Assembly: GCF_022835695.1 (NCBI RefSeq)
Contig: NZ_BQUV01000001.1
Span: 1,030,263 to 1,094,262 of the forward strand
DNA length: 64,000 bases
Direction of reading: 5' to 3'
Source of the DNA: Bradyrhizobium sp. Ce-3
GTDB taxonomy: Bacteria; Pseudomonadota; Alphaproteobacteria; Rhizobiales; Xanthobacteraceae
The notes beneath the pieces were generated by a model, which was given only the letters and a program-made list of their open reading frames with translations, made no database searches and was not told the DNA's origin. Positions 8,214 to 16,234 of the stretch are shown here, one piece after another. Both the position numbers and the translations under genes were made by a program. Every line of letters starts with the position of its first letter. Positions within the stretch are counted from its first letter, which is position 1.

Positions 8214-8529
8214 GAGAATTCTGGCCTCGGAGGTTGGACGTAACGTCCTGTCTAGCATGCAAGAGCCGGTCCACCCAAACAGATGTGGCATGCCGCAGGC
8301 TGGGACCTGCTTTTCACAAATCGGGAGGACCGGATGTTCCTCGGACGCCGCATCCGGGCGATGATGCGCGAGGTCGCGAGCGCGCCAGCCTGATACGACA
8401 AGCCTGATACGACATGCCCGATACGGTCGCATCCGACCAAAGCCTAATGGTGCGGGAAATAGGCCGCACGGATACTACCCCAGGTTTTCCGCGCCGAACC
8501 CCTCTCGCCTGCCAACAAGGAGCGGCTGC
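8214..8529. other. Divergent intergenic region, no gene recognised
   Basis: 316 bp between the amidohydrolase and the membrane protein at 8530. Apart from the short tandem repeat at 8388-8429 nothing distinctive is seen. Promoters for both flanking genes should lie here. Confidence 0.5.
8388..8429. repeat. Three degenerate copies of a 14-bp tandem repeat
   Basis: GCCTGATACGACAA (8388-8401), GCCTGATACGACAT (8402-8415) and GCCCGATACGGTCG (8416-8429) follow one another directly. The function is unknown. The repeat lies about 100 bp upstream of the membrane-protein gene at 8530. Confidence 0.75.
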
Positions 8530-8955
8530 ATGACGCCGGATCAGGCGGTTCTGTTTTCCACCATCATCCTGCTGGTGCCGATGGGATACTTCCTGCTGGC
8601 GGCACCGGCGTTCCTGCTCGTGAAGCTCGACGTCCCGCCCGTGACCCGGCTGATGCGCGGCATGTTCAATGCCTACTTCCTGGTGCTGGCGGTCGCCGGT
8701 GTGATCGGGACGCTCGCCTTCGCCACCGCGGGCCGCTTCGCCGTCGCGCTCGGCATTGCGCTGATCGCGGGATTTGCGGTGCTGGCGCGCCGATGGTTTC
8801 TGCAGCGGCTCGATGCCGAGGCGGATGCACGCGACTCAGGTGATCCGACCGCGATACGGCGGCTGCGCCGGCTGCATTGGGGCGGCATGCTGTGCAACGC
8901 GGTCCAGGTGTTCGTGTTGGTCGGCAGCATTCCCTATATGGCGCCGCTGCCCTGA
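8530..8955 (+). CDS. Small four-helix integral membrane protein of unknown function
   Basis: A 141-residue protein with four predicted membrane spans at about residues 6-31, 42-68, 69-86 and 118-138. A charged cytoplasmic loop (RRWFLQRLDAEADARDSGDPTAIRRLRRLHW) separates the third and fourth. AAGGAG lies 8 bases before the ATG. I do not recognise a family. The gene is convergent with the flavoprotein gene at 8995-9612, with 39 bases between the stops. Confidence 0.72.
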   Translation: MTPDQAVLFSTIILLVPMGYFLLAAPAFLLVKLDVPPVTRLMRGMFNAYFLVLAVAGVIGTLAFATAGRFAVALGIALIAGFAVLARRWFLQRLDAEADARDSGDPTAIRRLRRLHWGGMLCNAVQVFVLVGSIPYMAPLP

Positions 8956-8994
8956 TTGGGTTCTGCCCGCCGTCCGATATCCGCCGGCGCGCAC

Positions 8995-9612
8995 CTATTT
9001 CCGATGCGGATCGTATTTCGAAAGCACGTCCTTGAGGTAGTCCCGGCTCTTCCATTCCGGTGCAGGCGGCTCGTATCCGGGCCGCGGAACGAACGGATTC
9101 GCCGGCGCATCCGCTGATGCGCTCATCAGGTCCGGAATGTAGCGCGGGCAATTTGGAAAGATTTCGCATTTCACGCGCACGACAACCTTGGCGCCGTGAT
9201 GCAAGGCAAGCGCACCAGCGCTGTCGTCGATCGTCGCCTTGCCTCGGATGCGCGCGCGAAACGTCTTGCCGTCGAGGCGCACGAACAGCAAGCCGACGTT
9301 CGGGTTGCGGTGAATATTACCGAGCGTGCGGTACATGTTGTTGCCGTCATACTCGGGATATTCGATCGTGTCGGGCGCGGTGATCTTGACGAAGCCGGGA
9401 TCGCCACAACGCATCGAGCAATCGACGTTGTCCTGGTAGCTCGTCGCAATGAAAAAGAACCGCGTTTCCTCGATGAGCTTGCGCTCCTGTTCCCAGAATT
9501 CGAAATGGAGGCGATGCTTCTCGAGGCCGTCGGCGACGCGACGGCCGTCGAAGCGGTCTTGCAACTCACGCATTCCGTCGTGGTAGAAGGGGGCGCGGAT
9601 CGGGTCTGCCAC
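8995..9612 (-). CDS. Pyridoxamine 5'-phosphate oxidase-like (FMN-binding split-barrel) protein
   Basis: A 205-residue protein of the PNPOx-like split beta-barrel family, which bind FMN or F420 and often act as general-stress or flavin-dependent reductases. Family-type segments are RFFFIATSYQDNVDCSMRCGDPGFVKI, DTIEYPEYDGNNMYRTLGNI and NPNVGLLFVRLDGKTFRARIRGKA. The GTG at 9612 is preceded by GGAGG at ideal spacing, so it is preferred to an in-frame ATG 87 bases upstream. The gene follows the secreted M20 peptidase on the same strand after 110 bases and could be co-transcribed. Pyridoxamine oxidase activity itself is not implied. Confidence 0.82.
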   Translation of the reverse strand: MADPIRAPFYHDGMRELQDRFDGRRVADGLEKHRLHFEFWEQERKLIEETRFFFIATSYQDNVDCSMRCGDPGFVKITAPDTIEYPEYDGNNMYRTLGNIHRNPNVGLLFVRLDGKTFRARIRGKATIDDSAGALALHHGAKVVVRVKCEIFPNCPRYIPDLMSASADAPANPFVPRPGYEPPAPEWKSRDYLKDVLSKYDPHRK

Positions 9613-9722
9613 GGAATCCTCCGGCAAGTTGAGCAATCTCTCTGGCTGCGAATCCTGGCACGGCCGGAATGTCCGGCGCAATGGCGGCGAAGACGTCACG
9701 CGCGCCCGGCCGCCGCAGCCGG

Positions 9723-11060
9723 TTATTTTCCCCGCGCGTGCTGGTCGAACGCGCTCAGCACCGCAAGCGTCATGGCCTCGACCCCGGTCTTGATGGTCGG
9801 CTCCGGCACCGGCGCGAACAAGGGCGAGTGGTTGCTCGGCAATTGCGGGCCGGTGCCGTCGCGGGCCGCGGCGACGCGTTCCGGCTCGTAGATACCGATA
9901 TTGAAAAACATCGAGGGCACCCCGGCGTTAATGAATTCCGAATAATCCTCGCTGGGCGTGCCCGGCGGTGACGGCGCAAACTTGTCGCCGAACGCCGCCT
10001 TCAGCACCTTCTCCGCCATGCCGACCACGCCGGGATCGTTGATCACCGCCTTGGTCCCCTCGGTGAGCGATATCTCGGGCTCCGGCGCGTTCGACATGGC
10101 GGCGACCGCCTTTGCCGTCCGCTCGATACCTGCGAGCATCCTGGCGCGCACCTCGGGCTTGAAGCTGCGAATGGTACCGAGCAGCACCACATCGTCCGGA
10201 ATGATGTTTGCCGCGGTGCCGCCGTGAATCGAGCCGATGCTGACCACGCCGAATTCGGTCGGATCCTTTTCGCGGCTGATCACGCTCTGAACATCGACGA
10301 CGAAGCGCGCGGCCATCATCACGGGGTCGATGGTCGCCTGGGGCACCGCGCCGTGGCCGCCGCGGCCGCGGAATTTGATGTAGAGGCCATCTGCGGCGGA
10401 CGAGCCGATCCCGACGCGATAGCGCACCGTTCCATAGGCGAACGGGCCATCGTGCAAGGCGAAGCCGAAATCCGGCTTAGGAAATCGAGTGAACAGACCA
10501 TCCGCCAGCATGGCCTTGGCACCCGCCACGATCTCTTCCGCCGGCTGGGCGATGAACATCAGCGTGCCGTGCCACTGGTCTTTCAGCCCGACCAGCGTCT
10601 TCGCCGTGCCCAACCAGCTCGCCATGTGAACGTCGTGGCCGCAACTATGGGCCACGAAGGTCTCCCGGCCCTGCCAGGTCGTCTTGTCGCGGCTGGCATA
10701 GGGAAGGCCGGTCTTCTCCTCCATCGGCAGCGCATCGAGCTCGGTGCGCACCATGATGGTGGGGCCCTCGCCATTGCGGTAGATCGCAACCAGCCCGGTC
10801 TTGCCGACGCGCTCCGTCACGTCGAAGCCCAGCGCGCGCATTTCGGCAGCGAGCTTGGCCGCGGTTTTCTCCTCCTGGAACGCGATCTCGGGGTGAGCGT
10901 GAATATCCTTGTAGAGCGCGTCGAGTTTCGGATAGTCGGCCTCGACCGATTTCTCGATCGCGCCCTTCAGCGCGGCGGCATCAAGTTCGGCATTGGCGCA
11001 CAGCGGCAGCGACGCGCACAGCGCGGCGGACGCAAGCAGCGTCAGAAGAACCCTGGTCAT
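9723..11060 (-). CDS. Secreted M20-family amidohydrolase/peptidase
   Basis: A 445-residue M20D metallopeptidase with a Sec signal peptide (MTRVLLTLLASAALCASLPLCANA). Metal-site motifs are HSCGHDVHM, QPAEE and the C-terminal PSEDYSEF. IMVRTELDALPMEEKTGLPYAS precedes the first. GGAG lies 9 bases before the ATG. The signal peptide puts its action in the periplasm, unlike the cytoplasmic paralogue at 7041-8213. It probably trims N-acyl or aminoacyl conjugates before uptake. It lies 131 bases downstream of, and on the same strand as, the IclR regulator, so it may belong to the regulated catabolic cluster. Confidence 0.88.
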   Translation of the reverse strand: MTRVLLTLLASAALCASLPLCANAELDAAALKGAIEKSVEADYPKLDALYKDIHAHPEIAFQEEKTAAKLAAEMRALGFDVTERVGKTGLVAIYRNGEGPTIMVRTELDALPMEEKTGLPYASRDKTTWQGRETFVAHSCGHDVHMASWLGTAKTLVGLKDQWHGTLMFIAQPAEEIVAGAKAMLADGLFTRFPKPDFGFALHDGPFAYGTVRYRVGIGSSAADGLYIKFRGRGGHGAVPQATIDPVMMAARFVVDVQSVISREKDPTEFGVVSIGSIHGGTAANIIPDDVVLLGTIRSFKPEVRARMLAGIERTAKAVAAMSNAPEPEISLTEGTKAVINDPGVVGMAEKVLKAAFGDKFAPSPPGTPSEDYSEFINAGVPSMFFNIGIYEPERVAAARDGTGPQLPSNHSPLFAPVPEPTIKTGVEAMTLAVLSAFDQHARGK

Positions 11061-11191
11061 GGCAATTGCTCCAGCTGAAATCCAGATGTTGCATCCCGGG
11101 TAGCCATTCACATCGCCAAGCCGGGCTCGGCTGCGCGATTTAAGCAGGCACGGTGACGGGAAACAATGACTGATCCGAAGCACGTGCGGTG

Positions 11192-11962
11192 CTAGCCCGA
11201 GGACAGCATCTGGCTGCGGATCTCCTGCGCGGTGCGGCGCAGCGGCAGCAGATACTTCTTGCGCGCGCCGGCCTCGCTGACCGTGCCGGAAATCGTGTTG
11301 ACGCTGAGCGCCGCGACGACGGTGCCGGCGGGATCGCGCAACGGCACCGCGATGCCGCAGATCGCCGGGTCAAGCTCGCCATCGACCCAGGCATAGCCGT
11401 CGCCCTCGACCCGCACCAGCAGTTCGCCGAGCCGCTCCGGATCGGTCACCGTGCGTGGCGTGACCTGCCTGAAGCCGCCGGCCGCGAGATAGGCCTCGCG
11501 GGTGCCGGGCGGCAGCGCCGCGAGCATGACGCGGCCGAGCGACACCAGATGCGCGGGCAGCCGGCTGCCGACGCCGAGATTGGCCGAGAGGATGCGCCGC
11601 GCCGGCAGCCGCAGCGCGTAGACGATCTCATCCTCGTCGAGCACCGCCATCGCGCAGGACTCGCCGACCTCGTTGCGCAGGTTCTCCAGCGCGCGCTGCG
11701 CATGCGCCCAGTATGGCAGCGCGTTGAGATAGGACAGGCCGAGCCCGAGCGCGCGCGGCCGCAGGCTGAAATAGCGTCCGTCGGAGGCGCAATATTTCAG
11801 CACCACCAGCGTCGCGAGGATGCGGCGCGCGGTGGCGCGGTTGAGGCCGGCGGTGTCGGCGGCCTCCGCCAGCGTGTGCCGGCCGGGCGGCTTGCCGAGC
11901 GCCTCGATGATCGAGAAACCGCGCGCGATCGCGCGCACGAAGCCGTCACTCTCCTTGCTCAT
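11192..11962 (-). CDS. IclR-family transcriptional regulator (PcaR/PobR-like)
   Basis: A 256-residue IclR-type regulator. The N-terminal winged helix spans about residues 9-70 (AIARGFSIIEALG, then HTLAEAADTAGLNRATARRILATLV). The C-terminal GAF-like effector domain includes LPAHLVSLGRVMLAALPP and GYAWVDGELDPAICGIAVPLRD, typical of the PcaR/PcaU/PobR subgroup that respond to aromatic acids. It is divergent from the MaoC-MFS-GMC-hydrolase operon, with a perfect palindrome at 12098-12112 in the shared region. Control of that operon is inferred. Confidence 0.9.
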   Translation of the reverse strand: MSKESDGFVRAIARGFSIIEALGKPPGRHTLAEAADTAGLNRATARRILATLVVLKYCASDGRYFSLRPRALGLGLSYLNALPYWAHAQRALENLRNEVGESCAMAVLDEDEIVYALRLPARRILSANLGVGSRLPAHLVSLGRVMLAALPPGTREAYLAAGGFRQVTPRTVTDPERLGELLVRVEGDGYAWVDGELDPAICGIAVPLRDPAGTVVAALSVNTISGTVSEAGARKKYLLPLRRTAQEIRSQMLSSG

Positions 11963-12097
11963 GACGTCGCTCTGCCCGGGGTGTTGGCTCTCTTCATGAA
12001 CATCGCAGCCCGCATGGCTGTCTGCACATGACGCGTCGCTGCGCGCTTGTCAGGGGCCCCCGACCGCGCTAGCGTCAATTCATACAGCGAATGAAGT

Positions 12098-12112
12098 GTT
12101 CGCCTGGCGAAC
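12098..12112. promoter_or_regulatory. Perfect palindrome, likely IclR-family operator
   Basis: GTTCGCCTGGCGAAC is a perfect inverted repeat with 7-bp arms around one base. It has the GTTCG-N5-CGAAC form of known PcaU/PobR sites and lies 22-36 bases upstream of the first MaoC gene. A second, looser inverted repeat (TTCAT at 12079, ATGAA at 12091) lies just upstream. Binding is inferred. Confidence 0.7.
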
Positions 12113-12133
12113 TGAATAGCAGGAGGATCCTCG

Positions 12134-12625
12134 ATGGCGCAAGCAGAAAGTTCTGCGGCCACCCCGTTCGAAACCGATTTCTGGAAGGACTCGAAGCTGC
12201 GCAAGATGTGGGACGACATCGTGCCCGGCGAGCCGCGCAAGACGCTGCCCTACACACTGACGCAGGAGGCGATCGCGCTGTACTGCCGCGCGGTCGGCGA
12301 GACCAATCCGCTCTATCTCGACGAAGCCGCCGCGAAGGCCGGGCCCCATGGCGGACTGGTCGCGCCGCCCGCGATCCACATCCTGCTGATGTTCGCCTGC
12401 ACGCCAGCCGACGACTGGATGCGCTCGCCGGGCACCGTCAATGCCGGGCAGTCCTGGAGCTACAACATCCCTGCCCGCCCCGGCGACACCATCACCCTGC
12501 AGGCCCGCGCGCTCGACAAGTTCATCAAGCGCGAGCGGCTGTTCGTGGTGCACGACAACGTCTTCTTCAACCAGCATGGCGACGTGATCTGCTCGGGTCG
12601 CGGCCAGACCATCCGTCCGATGTAA
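12134..12625 (+). CDS. MaoC-like hydratase, probably the non-catalytic subunit
   Basis: A 163-residue hot-dog-fold protein related to the N-terminal domain of MaoC/FAS-type enoyl hydratases. The family segment reads VGETNPLYLDEAAAKAGPHGGLVAPP: where catalytic members have D-x-N-P-x-H, this one has E-x-N-P-x-Y, so the Asp/His dyad is absent. AGGAGG precedes the ATG. It is followed 11 bases after its stop by a second MaoC gene that keeps the dyad, so a heteromeric hydratase is likely, comparable in logic to actinobacterial ChsH1/ChsH2. First gene of the IclR-divergent operon. Confidence 0.83.
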   Translation: MAQAESSAATPFETDFWKDSKLRKMWDDIVPGEPRKTLPYTLTQEAIALYCRAVGETNPLYLDEAAAKAGPHGGLVAPPAIHILLMFACTPADDWMRSPGTVNAGQSWSYNIPARPGDTITLQARALDKFIKRERLFVVHDNVFFNQHGDVICSGRGQTIRPM

Positions 12626-12636
12626 GGAGGATCATG

Positions 12637-13083
12637 ATGACATCTGCGAATTTCGATGCTCTCAAGGCCGGCGACACCATCGACGGTCCCGCGTTTGCGG
12701 TCTCGCGCGAATCGATCCGCCTGTTCTGCGATGCGTCGCTCGACTACAACCCGCTGCATCTCGACGACAACTACATGAAGGGCGATTTCGGCAAGACCAA
12801 TTTCGGCGGCATCATCATGCATGGCATGAACAATTTCGGCCTGATCTCGCGCATGCTGACCGACTGGGCAACGCCCGCGGGCGCGATTCATCGCAGGCTC
12901 GAGACGCGGTGGCTGAAGCCGGTGAAGCCCGGTGACACCATCCGTCCCGCCGGCACCATCAAAGCCAAGCAGACAACGGCGAAATCGCGCTGGGTGCTGG
13001 TCGACGTCGCCGTGCAGAACCAGCGCGGCGAGACCGTCGCGGCCGGTGAAGCGATGCTGGAGTTTCCGGCGAGCGCGAACTAG
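12637..13083 (+). CDS. MaoC-like (R)-specific hydratase, catalytic subunit
   Basis: A 148-residue hot-dog-fold protein with the MaoC hydratase signature DYNPLHLDDNYMKGDFGKTNFGGIIMHGM. The Asp and His of DYNPLH form the usual catalytic dyad that adds water to enoyl-CoA or a related double bond. Two adjacent ATGs are possible; 12637 gives better spacing from AAGGAGG than 12634. The gene follows its dyad-less partner by 11 bases. The substrate may be a CoA thioester or a free acid. No acyl-CoA ligase lies in the operon, so the activation step must be elsewhere or absent. Confidence 0.86.
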   Translation: MTSANFDALKAGDTIDGPAFAVSRESIRLFCDASLDYNPLHLDDNYMKGDFGKTNFGGIIMHGMNNFGLISRMLTDWATPAGAIHRRLETRWLKPVKPGDTIRPAGTIKAKQTTAKSRWVLVDVAVQNQRGETVAAGEAMLEFPASAN

Positions 13084-13115
13084 TCGGACGTATTCCTCCG
13101 GACACCACCAAACGA

Positions 13116-13140
13116 CGGCCCGGCACGCGCTGCCGGGCCG
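13116..13140 (+). terminator. Intercistronic hairpin between maoC-like gene and MFS gene
   Basis: CGGCCCGGCA, a CGCGC loop and TGCCGGGCCG form a perfect 10-bp GC-rich stem. No T-run follows, so it is more likely an mRNA-processing or attenuation hairpin than a full terminator. Confidence 0.5.
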
Positions 13141-13201
13141 AAGATCGCGCGCGCCAAACCACGCGCCGCCCAACAATCAAAAGAATCATTCGGAGGTTTC
13201 G

Positions 13202-14509
13202 ATGCAGGATGCGGCCCATTCGCGGCTCTATGGACGGATCGCCTGGCGGCTGATCCCGTTCCTGCTGGCGTGCTACACGGTGGCGATCATCGATCGCTTC
13301 AACATCGGCTTCGCCAAGCTGCAATTCCTTCACGATCTTGATATCGATGACGCGGTGTTCGGCCTCGCCGCCGGCATCTTCTCGATCGGCTATGTCGCGC
13401 TCGAAGTGCCGAGCAATCTGCTGCTGGTCAAGGTCGGCGTCCGCAAGACGCTGCTGCGGATCATGGTGCTGTGGGGCGCCGTGACCGTGCTGCTCGCGCT
13501 GGTGCAGAACCAGTATCACCTCTATCTGCTGCGCTTCCTGCTCGGCGCTGCCGAAGGCGGCTTCTTCCCCGGCATCCTGTATTACCTGACGCTGTGGTTT
13601 CCGGACCGCGTCCGTGGCCGCATGACCAGCCTGTTCGTGATGGCGGTGCCGCTCGGCGGCGTCATCGCGGGACCGCTGTCGGGCCTGATCATGGATCACA
13701 TGCAGGGCGTCCACGGCCTGCATGGCTGGCAGTGGCTATTCATCCTCGAGGGCGTTCCCGCCGTCCTGCTCGGCATCGCCGCGTATCTTTATCTTGCCGA
13801 CGGACCACAGGCCGCGAGCTGGCTCAGCGCCGACGAACGACGGCAGGTTGCAAGCGATCTCGCCCGCGATCGCGCCGCAGTCCCGGGCACGACGCGCAGC
13901 TTCGCGGCGGCGCTGCGCGAGCCGCGCGTCTATCTCTTGTCCTTCATCTATTTCGCGTTCTTCTGCTCGCTCAACACGATCCTGCTGTGGACGCCGACGC
14001 TGCTCAAGCGCGTCGGCGTGGCGACAACCACCGAAATCGGCTGGCTGAGCGGCGCGATCTCGGTCGCGTCGGCGATCGGCATGGTCGCGATCGGCTATAG
14101 TTCCGATCGCATCCGGGAACGGCGCTGGCACGTGGTCGCTTGCGGCCTCGTCGCGGCGGCGTGCTTCATCGCCTTGCAGGCCGCGCAGGGCAGCATCCTC
14201 CTGACCGTGACCCTGCTCGCCATCGCCTCGATCGGCATCTTCGCGATTCTCTCGCTGTTCTGGACCATCCCGAACGCGATGTTGGAGGGCAGCGCCGCGG
14301 CCGGCGGCATCGCACTGATCAGCGCGATCGGCTCGTTCGGCGGCGCGGTGTGCCCTGCCCTGATCGGATGGATGAATGTCGCGACCGGGAGCATCTACGC
14401 ACCGCTCGCCCTGGTCGGCGCGTTGCTCGCGATAGGTATGCTGACCCTGATTCTCTGTGTGCCGAGGTCCGGACCCGAGGTCACACTCGCCGAACCCAGC
14501 CGTCCTTGA
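13202..14509 (+). CDS. MFS transporter, anion:cation symporter (ACS) family
   Basis: A 435-residue 12-helix permease. The opening WRLIPFLLACYTVAIIDRFNIGFAKLQFL, the EVPSNLLLVKVGVRKTLLRIMVLWG segment and RFLLGAAEGGFFPGILYYLTLWFPDRVRGR are hallmarks of the ACS group (phthalate, 4-hydroxyphenylacetate and tartrate permeases). These import organic anions with protons across the inner membrane. The ATG is preceded by CGGAGG. It is the third gene of the IclR-divergent operon and presumably imports the substrate, or a product of the secreted M20 enzyme. Confidence 0.9.
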   Translation: MQDAAHSRLYGRIAWRLIPFLLACYTVAIIDRFNIGFAKLQFLHDLDIDDAVFGLAAGIFSIGYVALEVPSNLLLVKVGVRKTLLRIMVLWGAVTVLLALVQNQYHLYLLRFLLGAAEGGFFPGILYYLTLWFPDRVRGRMTSLFVMAVPLGGVIAGPLSGLIMDHMQGVHGLHGWQWLFILEGVPAVLLGIAAYLYLADGPQAASWLSADERRQVASDLARDRAAVPGTTRSFAAALREPRVYLLSFIYFAFFCSLNTILLWTPTLLKRVGVATTTEIGWLSGAISVASAIGMVAIGYSSDRIRERRWHVVACGLVAAACFIALQAAQGSILLTVTLLAIASIGIFAILSLFWTIPNAMLEGSAAAGGIALISAIGSFGGAVCPALIGWMNVATGSIYAPLALVGALLAIGMLTLILCVPRSGPEVTLAEPSRP

Positions 14510-14608
14510 TCATCCAGCGCATGCCCGGCGCCATTGGCCGGGCTTGTCTCGATAGGCTGCGTCTGACTAATAGGAGCCCAACAAGAGACGCTTGCCGGGA
14601 ACGAGGAC

Positions 14609-16228
14609 ATGCCGCGAAGGCTCGAAGGTGATTTCGACTACATTATCGTCGGCGCAGGCACGGCGGGCTGCATCATGGCCAACCGCCTGTCGGCCGATCC
14701 GAAGAAGCGCGTGCTGCTGCTGGAAGCCGGCGGCAAGGACAACTGGATCTGGTTTCACATCCCGGTCGGCTATCTGTTCGCGATCGGCAATCCGCGCTCG
14801 GACTGGATGTTCAAGACCGAGGCCGAGCCCGGCCTCAACGGCCGCGCGCTCGCCTATCCGCGCGGCAAGGTGATCGGCGGCTCGTCGGCGATCAACGCCA
14901 TGATCTCGATGCGCGGCCAGGCCGCGGATTACGATCACTGGCGCCAGCTCGGCCTCACCGGCTGGAGCTACAGCGACGTGCTGCCGGCGTTCAAGCGGCT
15001 GGAGGATCATTTCCTCGGTGAAAGCGAGCATCACGGTGTCGGCGGCGGCTGGCGCATCGAGGCGCCGCGGCTGTCGTGGCAGATCCTCGATGCGGTCGGC
15101 GACGCCGCCGAGGAGATGGGCATCAAGCGGATTCCCGATTTCAACACCGGCGACAATGAAGGCACCAGCTACTTCCACGTCAACCAGAAGCGCGGCCGGC
15201 GCTGGTCGTCGGCGCGCGGCTTCCTCAAGCCGGTGCTGAACCGCGGCAATCTCCGGCTCGAGACCGACGTGCTGGTCGACCGCCTGATCATCGAGAGCGG
15301 CCGCGCCGCCGGCGTCGAGTTCCGTCAGGGCAATGAGACCGTGGAAGCGCGCGCCAAGGGCGAGGTGATCCTCTGCGCCGGCTCGATCGGCACCACGCAG
15401 GTGCTGCAGCGCTCCGGCATCGGCCCGGCCGAATGGCTGTCGCCGCTCGGCGTCGACATCGTGGCTGACGTGCAGGGTATCGGCCACAATCTGCAGGACC
15501 ATCTGCAGCAGCGTGCGATCTACAAGGTGTCCGGCGTGCGCACGCTGAACGAGACCTATTACAACCTGGTGCGCCGCGGCCTGATGGGCCTCGACTACGC
15601 ATTTCGCCGCCGCGGCCCGCTGACCATGGCGCCGTCACAGCTCGGAATCTTCACGCGCTCGGACGCGACGCGCTCCCGCGCCAACATCCAGTTCCACGTG
15701 CAGCCGCTGTCGCTCGACAAGTTCGGCGATCCCTTGCATCGCTTCCCCGCGATCACGGTCAGCGCCTGCAACCTGCAGCCGACCTCGCGCGGCACGGTGC
15801 GCATCCGCTCGACCGCGCCCGACGACAAGCCGTCGATCGCGCCGAATTACCTCTCGACCGAGGACGACCGCCAGGTCGCCGCCGACGCGATCCGCACCAC
15901 GCGCAGACTGATGAAGCAGAAGGCGCTGGAGAAGTATCACCCCGAGGAATTCCTGCCCGGCCCATCGGTCGGCGACGACGATGCGTCGCTCGCCAAGGCG
16001 GCGGGGGACATCGGCACCACCATCTTCCACCCCGTCGGCACCGCGAAGATGGGCATGGCGAGCGATCCGATGGCCGTGGTCGACGAGCGGCTGCGGTTCT
16101 ACGGCCTGCACGGCCTGCGCATCGCCGATGCCTCCGTGATGCCGACCATAACGTCGGGCAACACCAACACGCCGACCGCGATGATCGCCGAGAAGGCCGC
16201 CGAGATGATCCTCAGGGATGCGCGATAG
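14609..16228 (+). CDS. GMC-family FAD oxidoreductase (choline dehydrogenase-like)
   Basis: A 539-residue flavoprotein of the glucose-methanol-choline oxidoreductase family. The FAD-binding Rossmann motif is FDYIIVGAGTAGCIMANRLS. GMC signature 1 is present around YPRGKVIGGSSAINAMISMRG, and signature 2 in GEVILCAGSIGTTQVLQRSGIG. The catalytic histidine-asparagine pair lies in HPVGTAKMG and SGNTNTPT near the C-terminus. It oxidises a primary or secondary alcohol, passing electrons to quinone or oxygen. GAGGAC precedes the ATG. The 99-base gap after the MFS gene contains a weak GC stem-loop (14523-14543) but no strong terminator, so co-transcription is plausible. Confidence 0.9.
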   Translation: MPRRLEGDFDYIIVGAGTAGCIMANRLSADPKKRVLLLEAGGKDNWIWFHIPVGYLFAIGNPRSDWMFKTEAEPGLNGRALAYPRGKVIGGSSAINAMISMRGQAADYDHWRQLGLTGWSYSDVLPAFKRLEDHFLGESEHHGVGGGWRIEAPRLSWQILDAVGDAAEEMGIKRIPDFNTGDNEGTSYFHVNQKRGRRWSSARGFLKPVLNRGNLRLETDVLVDRLIIESGRAAGVEFRQGNETVEARAKGEVILCAGSIGTTQVLQRSGIGPAEWLSPLGVDIVADVQGIGHNLQDHLQQRAIYKVSGVRTLNETYYNLVRRGLMGLDYAFRRRGPLTMAPSQLGIFTRSDATRSRANIQFHVQPLSLDKFGDPLHRFPAITVSACNLQPTSRGTVRIRSTAPDDKPSIAPNYLSTEDDRQVAADAIRTTRRLMKQKALEKYHPEEFLPGPSVGDDDASLAKAAGDIGTTIFHPVGTAKMGMASDPMAVVDERLRFYGLHGLRIADASVMPTITSGNTNTPTAMIAEKAAEMILRDAR

Positions 16229-16234
16229 CAACCG

